DNA from: JADJQU01 sp035490315
GTDB taxonomy: Bacteria; Planctomycetota; UBA1135; GCA-002686595
DNA length: 17,740 bases
Direction: 5' to 3'
NCBI GenBank assembly: GCA_035490315.1
Contig: DATHET010000025.1
Location: 1-17,740, forward strand
How positions within the stretch are numbered: position 1 is the stretch's first letter; every line of letters starts with the position of its first letter. Both the position numbers and the translations under genes were made by a program. The notes under the pieces are model-generated. The model searched no databases and was not told the DNA's origin. It saw only the letters and a list, made by a program, of their open reading frames with translations. Of this stretch, positions 1-6,909 are shown piece after piece.

Positions 1-267
1 TGGCAGCGCAGCGGCTCGCGCGTCGAGGCCAGCGGCGCGGCGTCGCTTTCTGAGAAGGAGACGTATTCGCTGCCCGAGGACATCGTGCATTCGGTCACGA
101 ATCCGATCGAGCGCATGACCGGCGCGATCCACATCTACGGCGGCGATTTCTTCGCCACGCCGCGCAGTGAATGGGACGCGGAGACGCTCGTCGAGCAACC
201 CTTCGACCTCGAGCGCGCGCGCCGGATCTTCGAGCAGGCCAACCGGCGCTTCGAAGCCGGCCGCTGA
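1..267 (+). CDS. C-terminal part of a cupin-fold, cysteine-dioxygenase-like protein (partial)
   Basis: The reading frame is open from base 1 and ends at TGA 265-267, so only the last 88 residues are present and the start lies outside the window. The visible segment contains HSVTNPIERMTGAIHIYGGD followed by FFATPRSEWD. This resembles the C-terminal beta strands of small metal-dependent double-stranded beta-helix proteins related to cysteine dioxygenase (COG5553-like), where a strand carrying HSV-N precedes a GAIHxYGGDF strand and a short C-terminal helix. If so, the full protein would be a cytosolic mononuclear-iron cupin of about 190-200 residues. The main metal-ligand motifs would lie upstream and cannot be checked. 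The next gene converges on it with a 16-base gap. Family assignment is from motif memory only; substrate unknown. Confidence 0.55.
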   Translation, partial: WQRSGSRVEASGAASLSEKETYSLPEDIVHSVTNPIERMTGAIHIYGGDFFATPRSEWDAETLVEQPFDLERARRIFEQANRRFEAGR

Positions 268-283
268 GCGCAAAGCGCGTGGT

Positions 284-742
284 CTAGGCCCGAGCGCTCT
301 TCTTCGTTTTCTTCTTCGCCTTCTTGGCGACCGCTTTTTTCGCGACGGTCTTCTTCGCAGCCGGTTTGACCGGTGCACCGCTTTGCTGCTTGAGCAACGT
401 CTTCGGCGCCACCGCCCTGTAGCTCTCGAGGATCCAGGCCTTCAACAAGTCCATCGGCGGCTTGTCGCCCGGCTGGAAGACCATCGCGACCCAACCGCTC
501 TTGCCCAGGCCGTAGCCCGCCGGTTCCGCGAAAGCCTGGTCGAGCGCCGCGACCGAAGACTGCGGCAGCTTCACGACGACCATCAACCTCGGCTCGTCAG
601 GCGTGCTCACGCCGAAGAAAACGAAGACTTTCTTGCCGACCTTGGCGACGCGCTCGCCCCAGGGGTTGTCCTCGAAGGCGCCGGGAAAAGCGAGGGCGTG
701 GGCGATCAGGGACTCTCGCGCTTCATTCATTTTCTGATTCAT
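284..742 (-). CDS. MmcQ/YjbR-family protein with histone H1-like basic tail
   Basis: A 152-residue protein. Residues 1-118 look like the MmcQ/YjbR (DUF419) fold: an N-terminal helix, the motif FPGAFEDNPWGERVAKVGKK (19-38), a beta strand FVFFGV, then LMVVVKLP, GYGLGKSGWVAMVF and a C-terminal helix WILESYRAVAPKTL. Family members are small, often called DNA-binding, with no proven reaction. Residues about 120-152 form an extension made almost only of Lys, Ala, Thr, Val and Pro, like bacterial histone H1-like tails, which suggests nucleic-acid binding. I chose the ATG at 742 because GGAG (minus strand, 751-754) lies 8 nt upstream; a second Met four codons later is possible. The frame stays open upstream to 1126, but that part reads as antisense of the neighbouring membrane-protein gene. 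It diverges from that gene. Confidence 0.8.
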   Translation of the reverse strand: MNQKMNEARESLIAHALAFPGAFEDNPWGERVAKVGKKVFVFFGVSTPDEPRLMVVVKLPQSSVAALDQAFAEPAGYGLGKSGWVAMVFQPGDKPPMDLLKAWILESYRAVAPKTLLKQQSGAPVKPAAKKTVAKKAVAKKAKKKTKKSARA

Positions 743-765
743 GCGTGCTTCTCCGCGCAGAAAGC

Positions 766-796
766 TTGACCGGCCCCCCCGCCGCGGGCGGACAAT
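766..796 (+). promoter_or_regulatory. Possible promoter for a leaderless membrane-protein mRNA
   Basis: TTGACC (766-771) and GACAAT (791-796) resemble sigma-70 -35 and -10 boxes, separated by 19 nt, which is longer than the usual 17. Transcription from here would begin about at the GTG at 803, giving a leaderless or nearly leaderless message. That would fit the lack of a convincing Shine-Dalgarno sequence. A run of seven C (774-780) lies in the spacer. Weak match. Confidence 0.25.
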
Positions 797-802
797 CCTG
801 AC

Positions 803-1138
803 GTGGCTCGCCCGCTGCGCAACCTCTACCGCGTTCCCGTCGTCGCGCGCCGCCGGCATCGCACTTGGATGATGTCGATAACCCTGGCGACGGCCGGCCT
901 CGCCGTGTGGGGAGCGACGGTGGTCTGGATGCGCGCCGATCGGCCCAGCGCGCCGAGCCTGGAGATGGCTTACCTGCTCTCGAGCCTGTTCTCCTTGCCC
1001 GGCTGGATCCTCGGACTCCTGACGATCCGGGCGAAGCGCTCCTGGCTGTGGTTCGCGATGGTGCCGATCGCCTTCAACACCATGCTGCTGGTCCTGCCCT
1101 GGATCCTGATCTGGCTGCGCGAGCACCGCGCGAATTGA
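803..1138 (+). CDS. Small three-helix membrane protein, function unknown
   Basis: A 111-residue protein starting with GTG. The N-terminus is strongly basic (RNLYRVPVVARRRHR). Three hydrophobic segments follow: about residues 22-42, 56-73 and 83-104, ending in the basic tail LREHRAN. By the positive-inside rule the N-terminus is probably cytoplasmic. I recognise no family and no catalytic residues. The GTG at 803 has no clear Shine-Dalgarno; internal ATG codons just before the first membrane segment (near 869) are alternative starts that would drop the basic N-terminus. It diverges from the MmcQ/YjbR gene and converges on the next membrane-protein gene with a 6-base gap. GC-rich third positions match the neighbours, which supports a real gene. 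Confidence 0.6.
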   Translation: MARPLRNLYRVPVVARRRHRTWMMSITLATAGLAVWGATVVWMRADRPSAPSLEMAYLLSSLFSLPGWILGLLTIRAKRSWLWFAMVPIAFNTMLLVLPWILIWLREHRAN

Positions 1139-1144
1139 CCCGGG

Positions 1145-1543
1145 CTACTCGACCGGGAATTTGTCGGACCACAGGAGCATCAACGTCCCCGTGATCGAGG
1201 CCGCCGCTGTCAAAGTGAGCACGATCATCGCTGACCAGAAGTGGGCGCGGCGGTGCACGCTGGACATCAGCGTGCGGATTCCCGTGATCACGGGCAGCAC
1301 GTAGGAGACCGTGGCGAGGATCGCGATCGTCCTGTGGATCGGGGTGATCACGCCGGCGGTCGACAGGTCGTAGACGGTCCCGAGCTTGATCGCGAAGTAG
1401 ATCGTCGTGGCGAGCGAAAGGAACGTGGCGATCACGCACGGGATGTGGACCGTGATCCGGCCGCGCAGTCCTGTGATCACCACCACGGTCAGGAAGGCGA
1501 CGGTGAAGCCCACCGCAGTGCAGAACGCGACCAGCGGCGGCAT
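1145..1543 (-). CDS. Four-helix membrane protein coupled to gpsA, function unknown
   Basis: A 132-residue integral membrane protein with four predicted helices, at about residues 4-24, 33-53, 69-88 and 101-124. Histidines sit at helix ends or in loops (VHIP, IHRTIA, VHRRAHF), a pattern seen in small heme- or quinone-associated membrane proteins of the DUF420/cytochrome-like type. I cannot assign a family, so this resemblance is only suggestive. The ATG (1541-1543) follows the gpsA stop TAG (1544-1546) with no spacer and no strong Shine-Dalgarno, so translational coupling to gpsA is likely. It is the third gene of a plsY-gpsA operon, which hints at a membrane-lipid or envelope role, but that is context only. 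Confidence 0.7.
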   Translation of the reverse strand: MPPLVAFCTAVGFTVAFLTVVVITGLRGRITVHIPCVIATFLSLATTIYFAIKLGTVYDLSTAGVITPIHRTIAILATVSYVLPVITGIRTLMSSVHRRAHFWSAMIVLTLTAAASITGTLMLLWSDKFPVE

Positions 1544-2569
1544 CTACACCAGGCCCTTCATTTCTTCGGCGGGTTCGCGCCGCATCAGGTCGAGCACCGC
1601 CTCGCGCGGCGACTTGTCCTCGAAGAGCACGGCGTGGACCTGCTCGGCGATCGGCATCGACACGCCGCCCTGGTTCTCGGCTTCCGGGCCGAACAGGGCC
1701 TTGGTGGTCCACACGCCCTCGGCGACCATGTTCATCTTCGAGAGCAGGGACTGAAGTTTTTCGCCGCGGCCGATCGCTTCGCCGACCGAGCGGTTGCGCG
1801 AGTGCTTCGAGCAGCAGGTCGTCACCAGGTCGCCGATGCCGGCCAGGCCGAAGAAGGTCTCGAGCTTGCCGCCGCGGCCGACTCCGTAGCGCGCCATCTC
1901 GACCATCCCGCGCGTCAACAAGGCGGATTTCGCGTTGTCGCCCAGGCCCAGTCCGTCGCTGATTCCAGCTGCGATCGCGATCACGTTCTTCAGCGCTCCG
2001 GCGAGCTCGGCGCCCAAGGGATCGGTGTGGGTGTACACGCGGAACGTGTCGCTGGTGAAAGCCACCTGCACGCGCTGCGCGAAGGCCTTGTCATGGGCGG
2101 CGGCGACCACCGTCGCGGGCAATCCGCGCGCGACTTCCTCGGCGTGGCTCGGACCCGTCAATATGCAGACCTGCTTGATGCCGAGCACGTCGCGCAGGAT
2201 CTGCGAGGGCGGGTTGAGCGATTCGATCTCGAGGCCCTTGCTCGCCGAGATCAGGGCCACGCCGCCGGGCAGGGCGTCGGCGAAGCGCTCGGCCACGCTG
2301 CGCAGGAACTGCGTCGGCACCGCGCTGACCACCATGTCGACGCCTTCGGCGGCGGAAAACGGATCGGCGCTGAACATCAGCGACTCGGGCAGGCTGACGC
2401 CGGGCAGGCAGCGCTCGTTCAAGCGCGTGCGCCGCAGCTCCTCGCTGTCCTTGGGGTCGTGGCTCCACAGGACCGTGGGCACTCCGCGCGCGCAGAGCAG
2501 CATCGCGAGGGTGGTCCCCCAGCCGCCGTCGCCGATCACCAGAGCCCGCTCGACTCCCGAATTGTTCAT
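1544..2569 (-). CDS. gpsA: Glycerol-3-phosphate dehydrogenase [NAD(P)+]
   Basis: GpsA reduces dihydroxyacetone phosphate to sn-glycerol 3-phosphate in the cytosol, the backbone for phospholipids. The protein has 341 residues, typical of the family. The Rossmann motif GDGGWGTT is at residues 13-20 (the family usually has GAGSWGTA). Lys111 lies in ISASKGLE. The catalytic Lys194 is in GALKNVIAIAAGISDGLGLG. The substrate-binding GLAGIGDLVTTC (241-252, Asp247) and SRNR (257-260) are intact. The start is the ATG at 2569, which overlaps the plsY stop by 4 nt (ATGA). The frame remains open far upstream, but those residues are out-of-frame plsY. It is the middle gene of plsY-gpsA-membrane protein; plsY consumes its product, so the pairing makes metabolic sense. 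Confidence 0.97.
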   Translation of the reverse strand: MNNSGVERALVIGDGGWGTTLAMLLCARGVPTVLWSHDPKDSEELRRTRLNERCLPGVSLPESLMFSADPFSAAEGVDMVVSAVPTQFLRSVAERFADALPGGVALISASKGLEIESLNPPSQILRDVLGIKQVCILTGPSHAEEVARGLPATVVAAAHDKAFAQRVQVAFTSDTFRVYTHTDPLGAELAGALKNVIAIAAGISDGLGLGDNAKSALLTRGMVEMARYGVGRGGKLETFFGLAGIGDLVTTCCSKHSRNRSVGEAIGRGEKLQSLLSKMNMVAEGVWTTKALFGPEAENQGGVSMPIAEQVHAVLFEDKSPREAVLDLMRREPAEEMKGLV

Positions 2570-3231
2570 GCGCCGACTCCCTGATTCTTCTTCTGCCCGA
2601 TCTTGGGCTCCGTGCCGGCGAGCATGCGTTGGATGTTCGAGCGGTGGCGCACCAGGATCAAGACCGCGAGCAGCAGCGAGCCGCCGAACATCGGCCCGCT
2701 GATCGGCGCGCCGCGCACGAGGGCCGCGATGGGAAAGGTGAGGCCCATCAAGACCGAGGCCAGGCCGGTGTAGCGCAGGCCGAAGAGGGCGATCACCCAG
2801 ACGATTCCGCCGGCCAGTGCCGTTTTCCAGTCGACCGCGATCAAGGATCCGTAGCCCGTCGAAGCGCCCTTGCCGCCGCGCATGCGCAGGAAGATCGAGA
2901 AGCAGTGACCGAGCACCGCCAGGGCGCCGGTGATCACCTGCAGGGAGAGGGCGCGCTCGCTCGAGGTGGCCAGGGCCGGGGCCAGCCAGAACACCGGGGC
3001 AAAACCCTTGAGGAAATCGAGGGCGAAAACCGCGTAGCCGACCGGCTTGCCGCCCGCGCGCATCGCGTTGGTGGCGCCGATGTTGCCGCTGCCGATGGTG
3101 CGCAGGTCGACACGCTTGACCAGCCAGACCAGGACCAGGCCGAAGGGAATCGAGCCCAGCAGGTACGCAGCCGCCGGCGCGGCCCATTCGAGGCCGTTCG
3201 GCAGGAACCATCCACCATTGCCAGCCGGCAT
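2566..3231 (-). CDS. plsY: Acyl-phosphate:glycerol-3-phosphate acyltransferase
   Basis: PlsY is an integral membrane enzyme that moves an acyl group from acyl phosphate to sn-glycerol 3-phosphate, giving lysophosphatidic acid, the first step of phospholipid synthesis in most bacteria. The protein has 221 residues with about seven hydrophobic segments. All family motifs are present: GSIPFG (26-31), GSGNIGATNAMR (47-58), GHCFSIFLRMRGGKG (108-122) and RHRSNIQRMLAGTE (195-208). The C-terminus is a short basic tail. The ATG at 3231 is preceded at 8 nt by AGGG (minus strand, 3240-3243). It is the first gene of the operon with gpsA, whose start it overlaps, and it diverges from the hydantoinase gene; the roughly 110-base gap must hold its promoter, but no clear boxes stand out. 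Confidence 0.96.
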   Translation of the reverse strand: MPAGNGGWFLPNGLEWAAPAAAYLLGSIPFGLVLVWLVKRVDLRTIGSGNIGATNAMRAGGKPVGYAVFALDFLKGFAPVFWLAPALATSSERALSLQVITGALAVLGHCFSIFLRMRGGKGASTGYGSLIAVDWKTALAGGIVWVIALFGLRYTGLASVLMGLTFPIAALVRGAPISGPMFGGSLLLAVLILVRHRSNIQRMLAGTEPKIGQKKNQGVGA

Positions 3232-3341
3232 GAAGCAGACCCTAGCGTATCGAGCCGCGGGTGTCAGGCACGGGTCCTGATTGTGAGCTTCGCGCCGCGC
3301 GGACCTCGCCGGGCGCCGCGTGTTCGTATCCTCACCGCCCC

Positions 3342-5366
3342 ATGCCCGCCCGCGCGAAAAGCGATGTCGTCGGAGTCGACACCGGCGGCACCTTCACCGA
3401 TCTCGTGCGCGTGGACCGCGCCGGAAAGGTCGAGGTCGCGAAGCTCGCGTCGACGCCGCACAATCCCGCGCGCGCGGTGCTCGCGGGGCTCGCGAATTTC
3501 CAGAGCGGGGGCGAGACGCGAGTCGTGCACGGCACGACCGTCGGCCTGAATGCGCTGCTCTCAGGCAACACGGCGCGCACGGCGCTGGTCACGGGGCGCG
3601 GCTTCGCCGACCTGATCGAGATCGGCCGCCAGGATCGACCGGAGCTGTACGCCCTGCATCCCGTGAAGCCAAAGGCACTGGTGCCGCGCGAATTGCGCTT
3701 CGAGGTCGGAGCGCGGCAGTGGCCGGATCCCGACGACAGCCGGCGGCTGGTCGAGGTCGAGGCGCCGGACGAGCGCGAGCTCGCGAAGCTCCGCGAGGAT
3801 CTCGCCGCGGCGCGCGTCGAGTCGGTCGCGGTCTGCCTGCTGCATTCCTACGCGGACCCGCGCCACGAAGAGCGCGTGGCCCGCGCCCTCGCGAGCCTGG
3901 GCGTGCCGGTGACGACTTCGTCGAGCCTGGTGCGCGAGTACCGCGAGTTCGAGCGCTTCTCGACCGCGGTGGTCAACGCCGCCCTCGCGCCGATGATGCG
4001 CAGGTACCTGGAAACGCTGGCGCGCGAGCTCGGCAGTCGGCGGCTGGAATTGCTGCAATCGACCGGTGGCAAGCTTCCCGCCGAACGCGCGGCGCGAGAG
4101 CCGGTTCGCGTGCTGCTCTCCGGCCCCGCGGGCGGTGTGGTCGGCGCCTCGCGCGCCGCGGCGGAAGCGGGATGGACGCGGCTGGTCAGCCTGGACATGG
4201 GCGGCACGAGCACCGACGTGGCCTTCGAGGATCTGCGGCCAGCGGGCGACGCTGTTTTTCGCGAGCGCTCGAGCACCGTCGCGGGCCATCCGCTCGCCGT
4301 GCCCGCGCTCGACATCCACACGATCGGCTGCGGCGGCGGATCGCTGGTGCACGTCGACGCCGGCGGCGCGCTGCACGTCGGCCCCGAGAGCGCGGGCGCG
4401 GATCCGGGTCCGGTGTGCTACGGAAGGTCGGATCGATTGACGGTCACCGATGCCCACGCGCTGCTCGGACACCTGGGCGCGGGTCGTTTCCTCGGCGGAA
4501 CCCTCGAGCTCGATCTCGACGGAGTCGCGCGCGCCTTCGAGAAGCTGGCCAGGAAACTGTCGAGCACGACGCACGCGACCGCGCTCGCCGTGCTTGCCGC
4601 GGCGCGAGCTTCGATGCGCCGCGCGATCAGCGTCATGACCATGCAGCGCGGCATCGATCCGCGCAGCGTGCCGCTGGTAGCCTTCGGCGGAGCGGGCGGC
4701 TTGCACGCGCTGGACCTCGCGCGCGCCGTCGGCATGCCGGCCGCTCTGGTGCCGATGCATCCGGGAGCTCTGTCGGCACTGGGTCTTGCGACCGCGCGCG
4801 CGCAGAGCGAGCGCGCGCGCTCCGTGCTCGCGCGCCTGGAGAAGGACGGAATGCGCAAGCGCGCTGGCTTGTGGAAGGAGCTCGAGCGCGAAGTACTGGA
4901 TGATCTCGCGACTTCGGGAGTGGCGAGAGCCGCGAGCCAGCTGCAGCGCACGCTGCACCTGCGCTACGAAGGCCAGAGTTACGACCTCGCCGTTCCGGAA
5001 AGCCCGCGCGCCGCTTTCGTCTTCGAGCAGAGCCACGAACGGCTCTACGGCTATCGCCTGAGCGGCCGCGCGATCGAGCTCGTCGCGATGCGAGCTCGCG
5101 GCATCGAACGCGAAGCCCGGCAGCCGAAGCTCGCGCCGCCGCGAAAACGCGGACTCCCGATCGATGCGGTGATCGGCGAGCGCGCGATCCGCTTCGAATC
5201 CGGCAAGCCTCTGCGCGCGCGACGCATCGACCGCGCCGCGCTCGTCCCCGGCGTCGAATTCGACGGACCTGCGATCGTCGAAGAATTCTCAGGAACCAGC
5301 TTGATTCCCCCCGGAGTTCGCGCGCGCGTCACCGCTGGCGCTCACCTCGAGCTGCGCGCGATCTGA
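3342..5366 (+). CDS. Hydantoinase/oxoprolinase family A subunit (HyuA-like)
   Basis: A 674-residue protein of the ATP-dependent N-methylhydantoinase / 5-oxoprolinase / acetophenone-carboxylase alpha family. These enzymes phosphorylate a cyclic amide or ketone substrate using an ASKHA (actin-like) ATPase fold. The N-terminal Hydant_A_N region starts at once with GVDTGGTFTD (11-20) and has VVHGTTVGLNALL and GFADLIEIGRQDRPELYAL. The central domain carries the second phosphate motif DMGGTSTDVAF (285-295), HTIGCGGGSLVHVDAGG and GPESAGADPGPVCYG. AFGGAGGLHALDLA (447-460) and HPGALSALGL follow. The C-terminal domain ends in GPAIVEEFSGTSLIPPG. I chose the ATG at 3342, just before the conserved start; the frame is open from 3261 but those residues are not conserved-looking. 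No Shine-Dalgarno is visible. The usual B subunit (HyuB) is not in the window, so the substrate cannot be named. Confidence 0.92.
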   Translation: MPARAKSDVVGVDTGGTFTDLVRVDRAGKVEVAKLASTPHNPARAVLAGLANFQSGGETRVVHGTTVGLNALLSGNTARTALVTGRGFADLIEIGRQDRPELYALHPVKPKALVPRELRFEVGARQWPDPDDSRRLVEVEAPDERELAKLREDLAAARVESVAVCLLHSYADPRHEERVARALASLGVPVTTSSSLVREYREFERFSTAVVNAALAPMMRRYLETLARELGSRRLELLQSTGGKLPAERAAREPVRVLLSGPAGGVVGASRAAAEAGWTRLVSLDMGGTSTDVAFEDLRPAGDAVFRERSSTVAGHPLAVPALDIHTIGCGGGSLVHVDAGGALHVGPESAGADPGPVCYGRSDRLTVTDAHALLGHLGAGRFLGGTLELDLDGVARAFEKLARKLSSTTHATALAVLAAARASMRRAISVMTMQRGIDPRSVPLVAFGGAGGLHALDLARAVGMPAALVPMHPGALSALGLATARAQSERARSVLARLEKDGMRKRAGLWKELEREVLDDLATSGVARAASQLQRTLHLRYEGQSYDLAVPESPRAAFVFEQSHERLYGYRLSGRAIELVAMRARGIEREARQPKLAPPRKRGLPIDAVIGERAIRFESGKPLRARRIDRAALVPGVEFDGPAIVEEFSGTSLIPPGVRARVTAGAHLELRAI

Positions 5367-5407
5367 GACTGCCGGGCGGCGAGCGTCGGGCCTCGCGGCA
5401 TGAAAAG

Positions 5408-5471
5408 TGCTCCATGAACTCGCAGGTATCGATACCTGATTCCACGGAGCAGGCGGCTCCCCTTGATGGAG
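5408..5471 (+). promoter_or_regulatory. Leader with alternative short pairings reaching the DoxX ribosome-binding site
   Basis: Four complementary segments precede the DoxX-like gene: TGCTCC (5408-5413), GGAGCA (5446-5451), GCTCC (5456-5460) and the Shine-Dalgarno GGAG (5468-5471). Segments 1 and 2 can pair around the central palindrome. Segments 2 and 3 can pair with a 5-nt loop. Part of segment 3 (CTCC, 5457-5460) can pair with the Shine-Dalgarno. Pairing 1:2 would free segment 3 to hide the ribosome site; pairing 2:3 would expose it. The stems are only 4-6 bp, so chance is a real alternative. Confidence 0.3.
5423..5438. promoter_or_regulatory. Perfect 16-bp palindrome, candidate operator
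   Basis: CAGGTATCGATACCTG is its own exact reverse complement, centred between 5430 and 5431. It lies 40 nt before the ATG of the DoxX-like gene, in the only gap between this gene and the hydantoinase gene. A perfect palindrome of this size is typical of a site for a homodimeric repressor or activator. In RNA it would form a 6-bp stem with a UCGA loop. No regulator gene lies nearby, so the binding protein is unknown. Confidence 0.5.
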
Positions 5472-5478
5472 AACGGTC

Positions 5479-5928
5479 ATGGCAAGTCAACTCACGCAAG
5501 CATTTCCCGGCGGCATGGGCGCAACGCGGGCACAATCGACAAGAACCTCGGCGCTGGCGGACAATCCGTCCCTCCAGGCCTTCTGGGCCCTGCGCATCGC
5601 ATTCACGGTCGCGCCGATCGTCGCCGGAGCAGATAAGTTCGGCGATCTCCTGGTCAACTGGGACAAGTACCTCGCTCCGCAGGTCACCAACGCGCTCGGC
5701 ATCCAAGCCCACACGTTCATGATGATCGTCGGCGTGATCGAGATCATCGCCGGCATCGGCGTCGCGATCATGCCGCGAATTTTCGGCTACGTGGTGGCGG
5801 CCTGGCTCTTGGGCATCATCGCCAACCTGCTCTTGATTCCGGGCTACTACGACATCGCGCTGCGCGATCTCGGACTGGCGCTCGGAGCCTTCGCGCTGGC
5901 GCGGTTGAACGCGACCCATCCGCGCTGA
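5479..5928 (+). CDS. DoxX-like four-helix membrane protein
   Basis: A 149-residue membrane protein. After a soluble N-terminus of about 30 residues, there are four hydrophobic segments: about residues 34-52 (FWALRIAFTVAPIVAGADKF), 77-97, 100-121 and 125-143. The pattern of an N-terminal helix with a gap-rich ADKF end, a loop with NWDKYLAP, and three more helices resembles the DoxX / DoxD-like superfamily, whose members sit in the inner membrane. Some have been linked to thiosulfate or quinone redox chemistry or to oxidative stress. The ATG at 5479 is well supported by GGAGAA (5468-5473), with 7 nt between GGAG and the start. The gene is alone, with a palindromic leader, and converges on the tonB-like gene with a 35-base gap. 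Physiological role unknown. Confidence 0.7.
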   Translation: MASQLTQAFPGGMGATRAQSTRTSALADNPSLQAFWALRIAFTVAPIVAGADKFGDLLVNWDKYLAPQVTNALGIQAHTFMMIVGVIEIIAGIGVAIMPRIFGYVVAAWLLGIIANLLLIPGYYDIALRDLGLALGAFALARLNATHPR

Positions 5929-5963
5929 CCGCAATCGGTCGAAGCTTCAGCTGGTGAGAGACT

Positions 5964-6824
5964 TCAGCCGGAGCTGGTGAAGCGGAAGGTGTAGCGGTGG
6001 CGCGCGAGCGCCGCTTCGGGAACGCCGTTGCGCGTCGCGGGTTTGAACTTCCAATCCCAGGCGGCCGCAACGGCGCAATCGTCGAGGCGCGGATATCCGC
6101 TCGATTCCGCGATCTTCACTTCCTTGACCAGCCCATCGGGCCCGACCGTCATCTCGAGCAGCACGCTGCCTTCTTCTCCGAGGCGCTGCGACTTCTCGGG
6201 GAATTCCGCGCGCGCCATCGAGAGGACTTCCGGATAGACATAGACCTCGGCCGACACCGCAACCGCCGGCGGAGGCTGGGGTTCCTTGCAGCAGTCGGCG
6301 ACCGGAGGGTCGTCCGAACCGAGCCGCAATCCGGGCTCGGCGAGACTCGCCAACCTCCACGAAGAGCGCGGGTCGCCGATCACCTTGTCCAGCGCCGTGG
6401 GTCGAACGGCCGTCGAGGCCACGCTGGCCGGAGGCTCGAAGTCGGACAGCTCGGTCTGCTGCACTTCCGCTTCGGGTGAGACTGGACTGTCCGTCGGCTC
6501 CTTCGGCGGATCCGGATTGTCGATCGCCCGCTCCGGCTCCGCGGCCGCCGAGACCAGCGACTCGGTGGTCCTCGGCTCCGGAGTAGAGTTGAACACGATC
6601 ATGGCCGGCTGAGCTTCGGAGCCGCTGCTGCGCAGATAGGCTGCTCCGCCGGTGATCCCGGCGACGACGACGACGGCGTGCAGCGCCACGGAGAAGGTCA
6701 GGAAGCGCGCGAAGCCCGAGCTGGCGCTGGCGCGAGCGCGACGTGTCCCGAGTCCCCCGTTCGTGGCGGAAACTTCTTGCGCGGGCATTCTCGGGCGAAC
6801 GCTCGGCGCGCCCCTCCCGTTCAT
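5964..6824 (-). CDS. TonB-type energy transducer
   Basis: A 286-residue protein with the classic TonB layout. The single membrane helix is at about residues 39-62 and contains S45-V-A-L-H49, matching the Ser-x3-His motif by which TonB couples to ExbB/ExbD. A Pro/Glu-rich periplasmic linker follows (about 70-190, with DPPKEP and EPQPPP). The C-terminal TonB domain (about 195-284) has PEVLSMARAEFPEKSQRLGE, GSVLLEMTVGPDGLVKEVKI and AAWDWKFKPAT. Such proteins energise outer-membrane receptors. The start ATG at 6824 gives a short basic N-terminus; the frame is open to 6965 and ATG 6788 is an alternative. A Cys-Cys pair (178-179) in the linker is unusual. No exbB, exbD or receptor is in the window. 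It lies 85 nt downstream of the hydroxyacid dehydrogenase gene on the same strand and could be co-transcribed with it. Confidence 0.88.
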   Translation of the reverse strand: MNGRGAPSVRPRMPAQEVSATNGGLGTRRARASASSGFARFLTFSVALHAVVVVAGITGGAAYLRSSGSEAQPAMIVFNSTPEPRTTESLVSAAAEPERAIDNPDPPKEPTDSPVSPEAEVQQTELSDFEPPASVASTAVRPTALDKVIGDPRSSWRLASLAEPGLRLGSDDPPVADCCKEPQPPPAVAVSAEVYVYPEVLSMARAEFPEKSQRLGEEGSVLLEMTVGPDGLVKEVKIAESSGYPRLDDCAVAAAWDWKFKPATRNGVPEAALARHRYTFRFTSSG

Positions 6825-6909
6825 CGAAGCTCTCGAATCGTCCGTCCTGGCCTGGTCCACACTCCCATGATAATCGATTGCCCCGCGGCGATCAGCTCGT
6901 TCCCGGGGC

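Noticed and set aside
266..299. GAGCGC / GCGCTC pair at the convergent ends of the first two genes as a terminator
   Set aside because: Only 6 bp with a 22-nt loop and no T-run, in very GC-rich sequence where such matches are common.
1241..2584. 447-codon open frame on the plus strand
   Set aside because: It runs antisense to gpsA and the four-helix protein gene, has a His/Arg/Gln/Gly-heavy composition typical of high-GC shadow frames, and shows no family motif.
3561..5036. 491-codon open frame on the minus strand
   Set aside because: It lies wholly inside the hydantoinase gene, which has all expected motifs. The antisense product is Arg/Ala/His-rich without recognisable domains.
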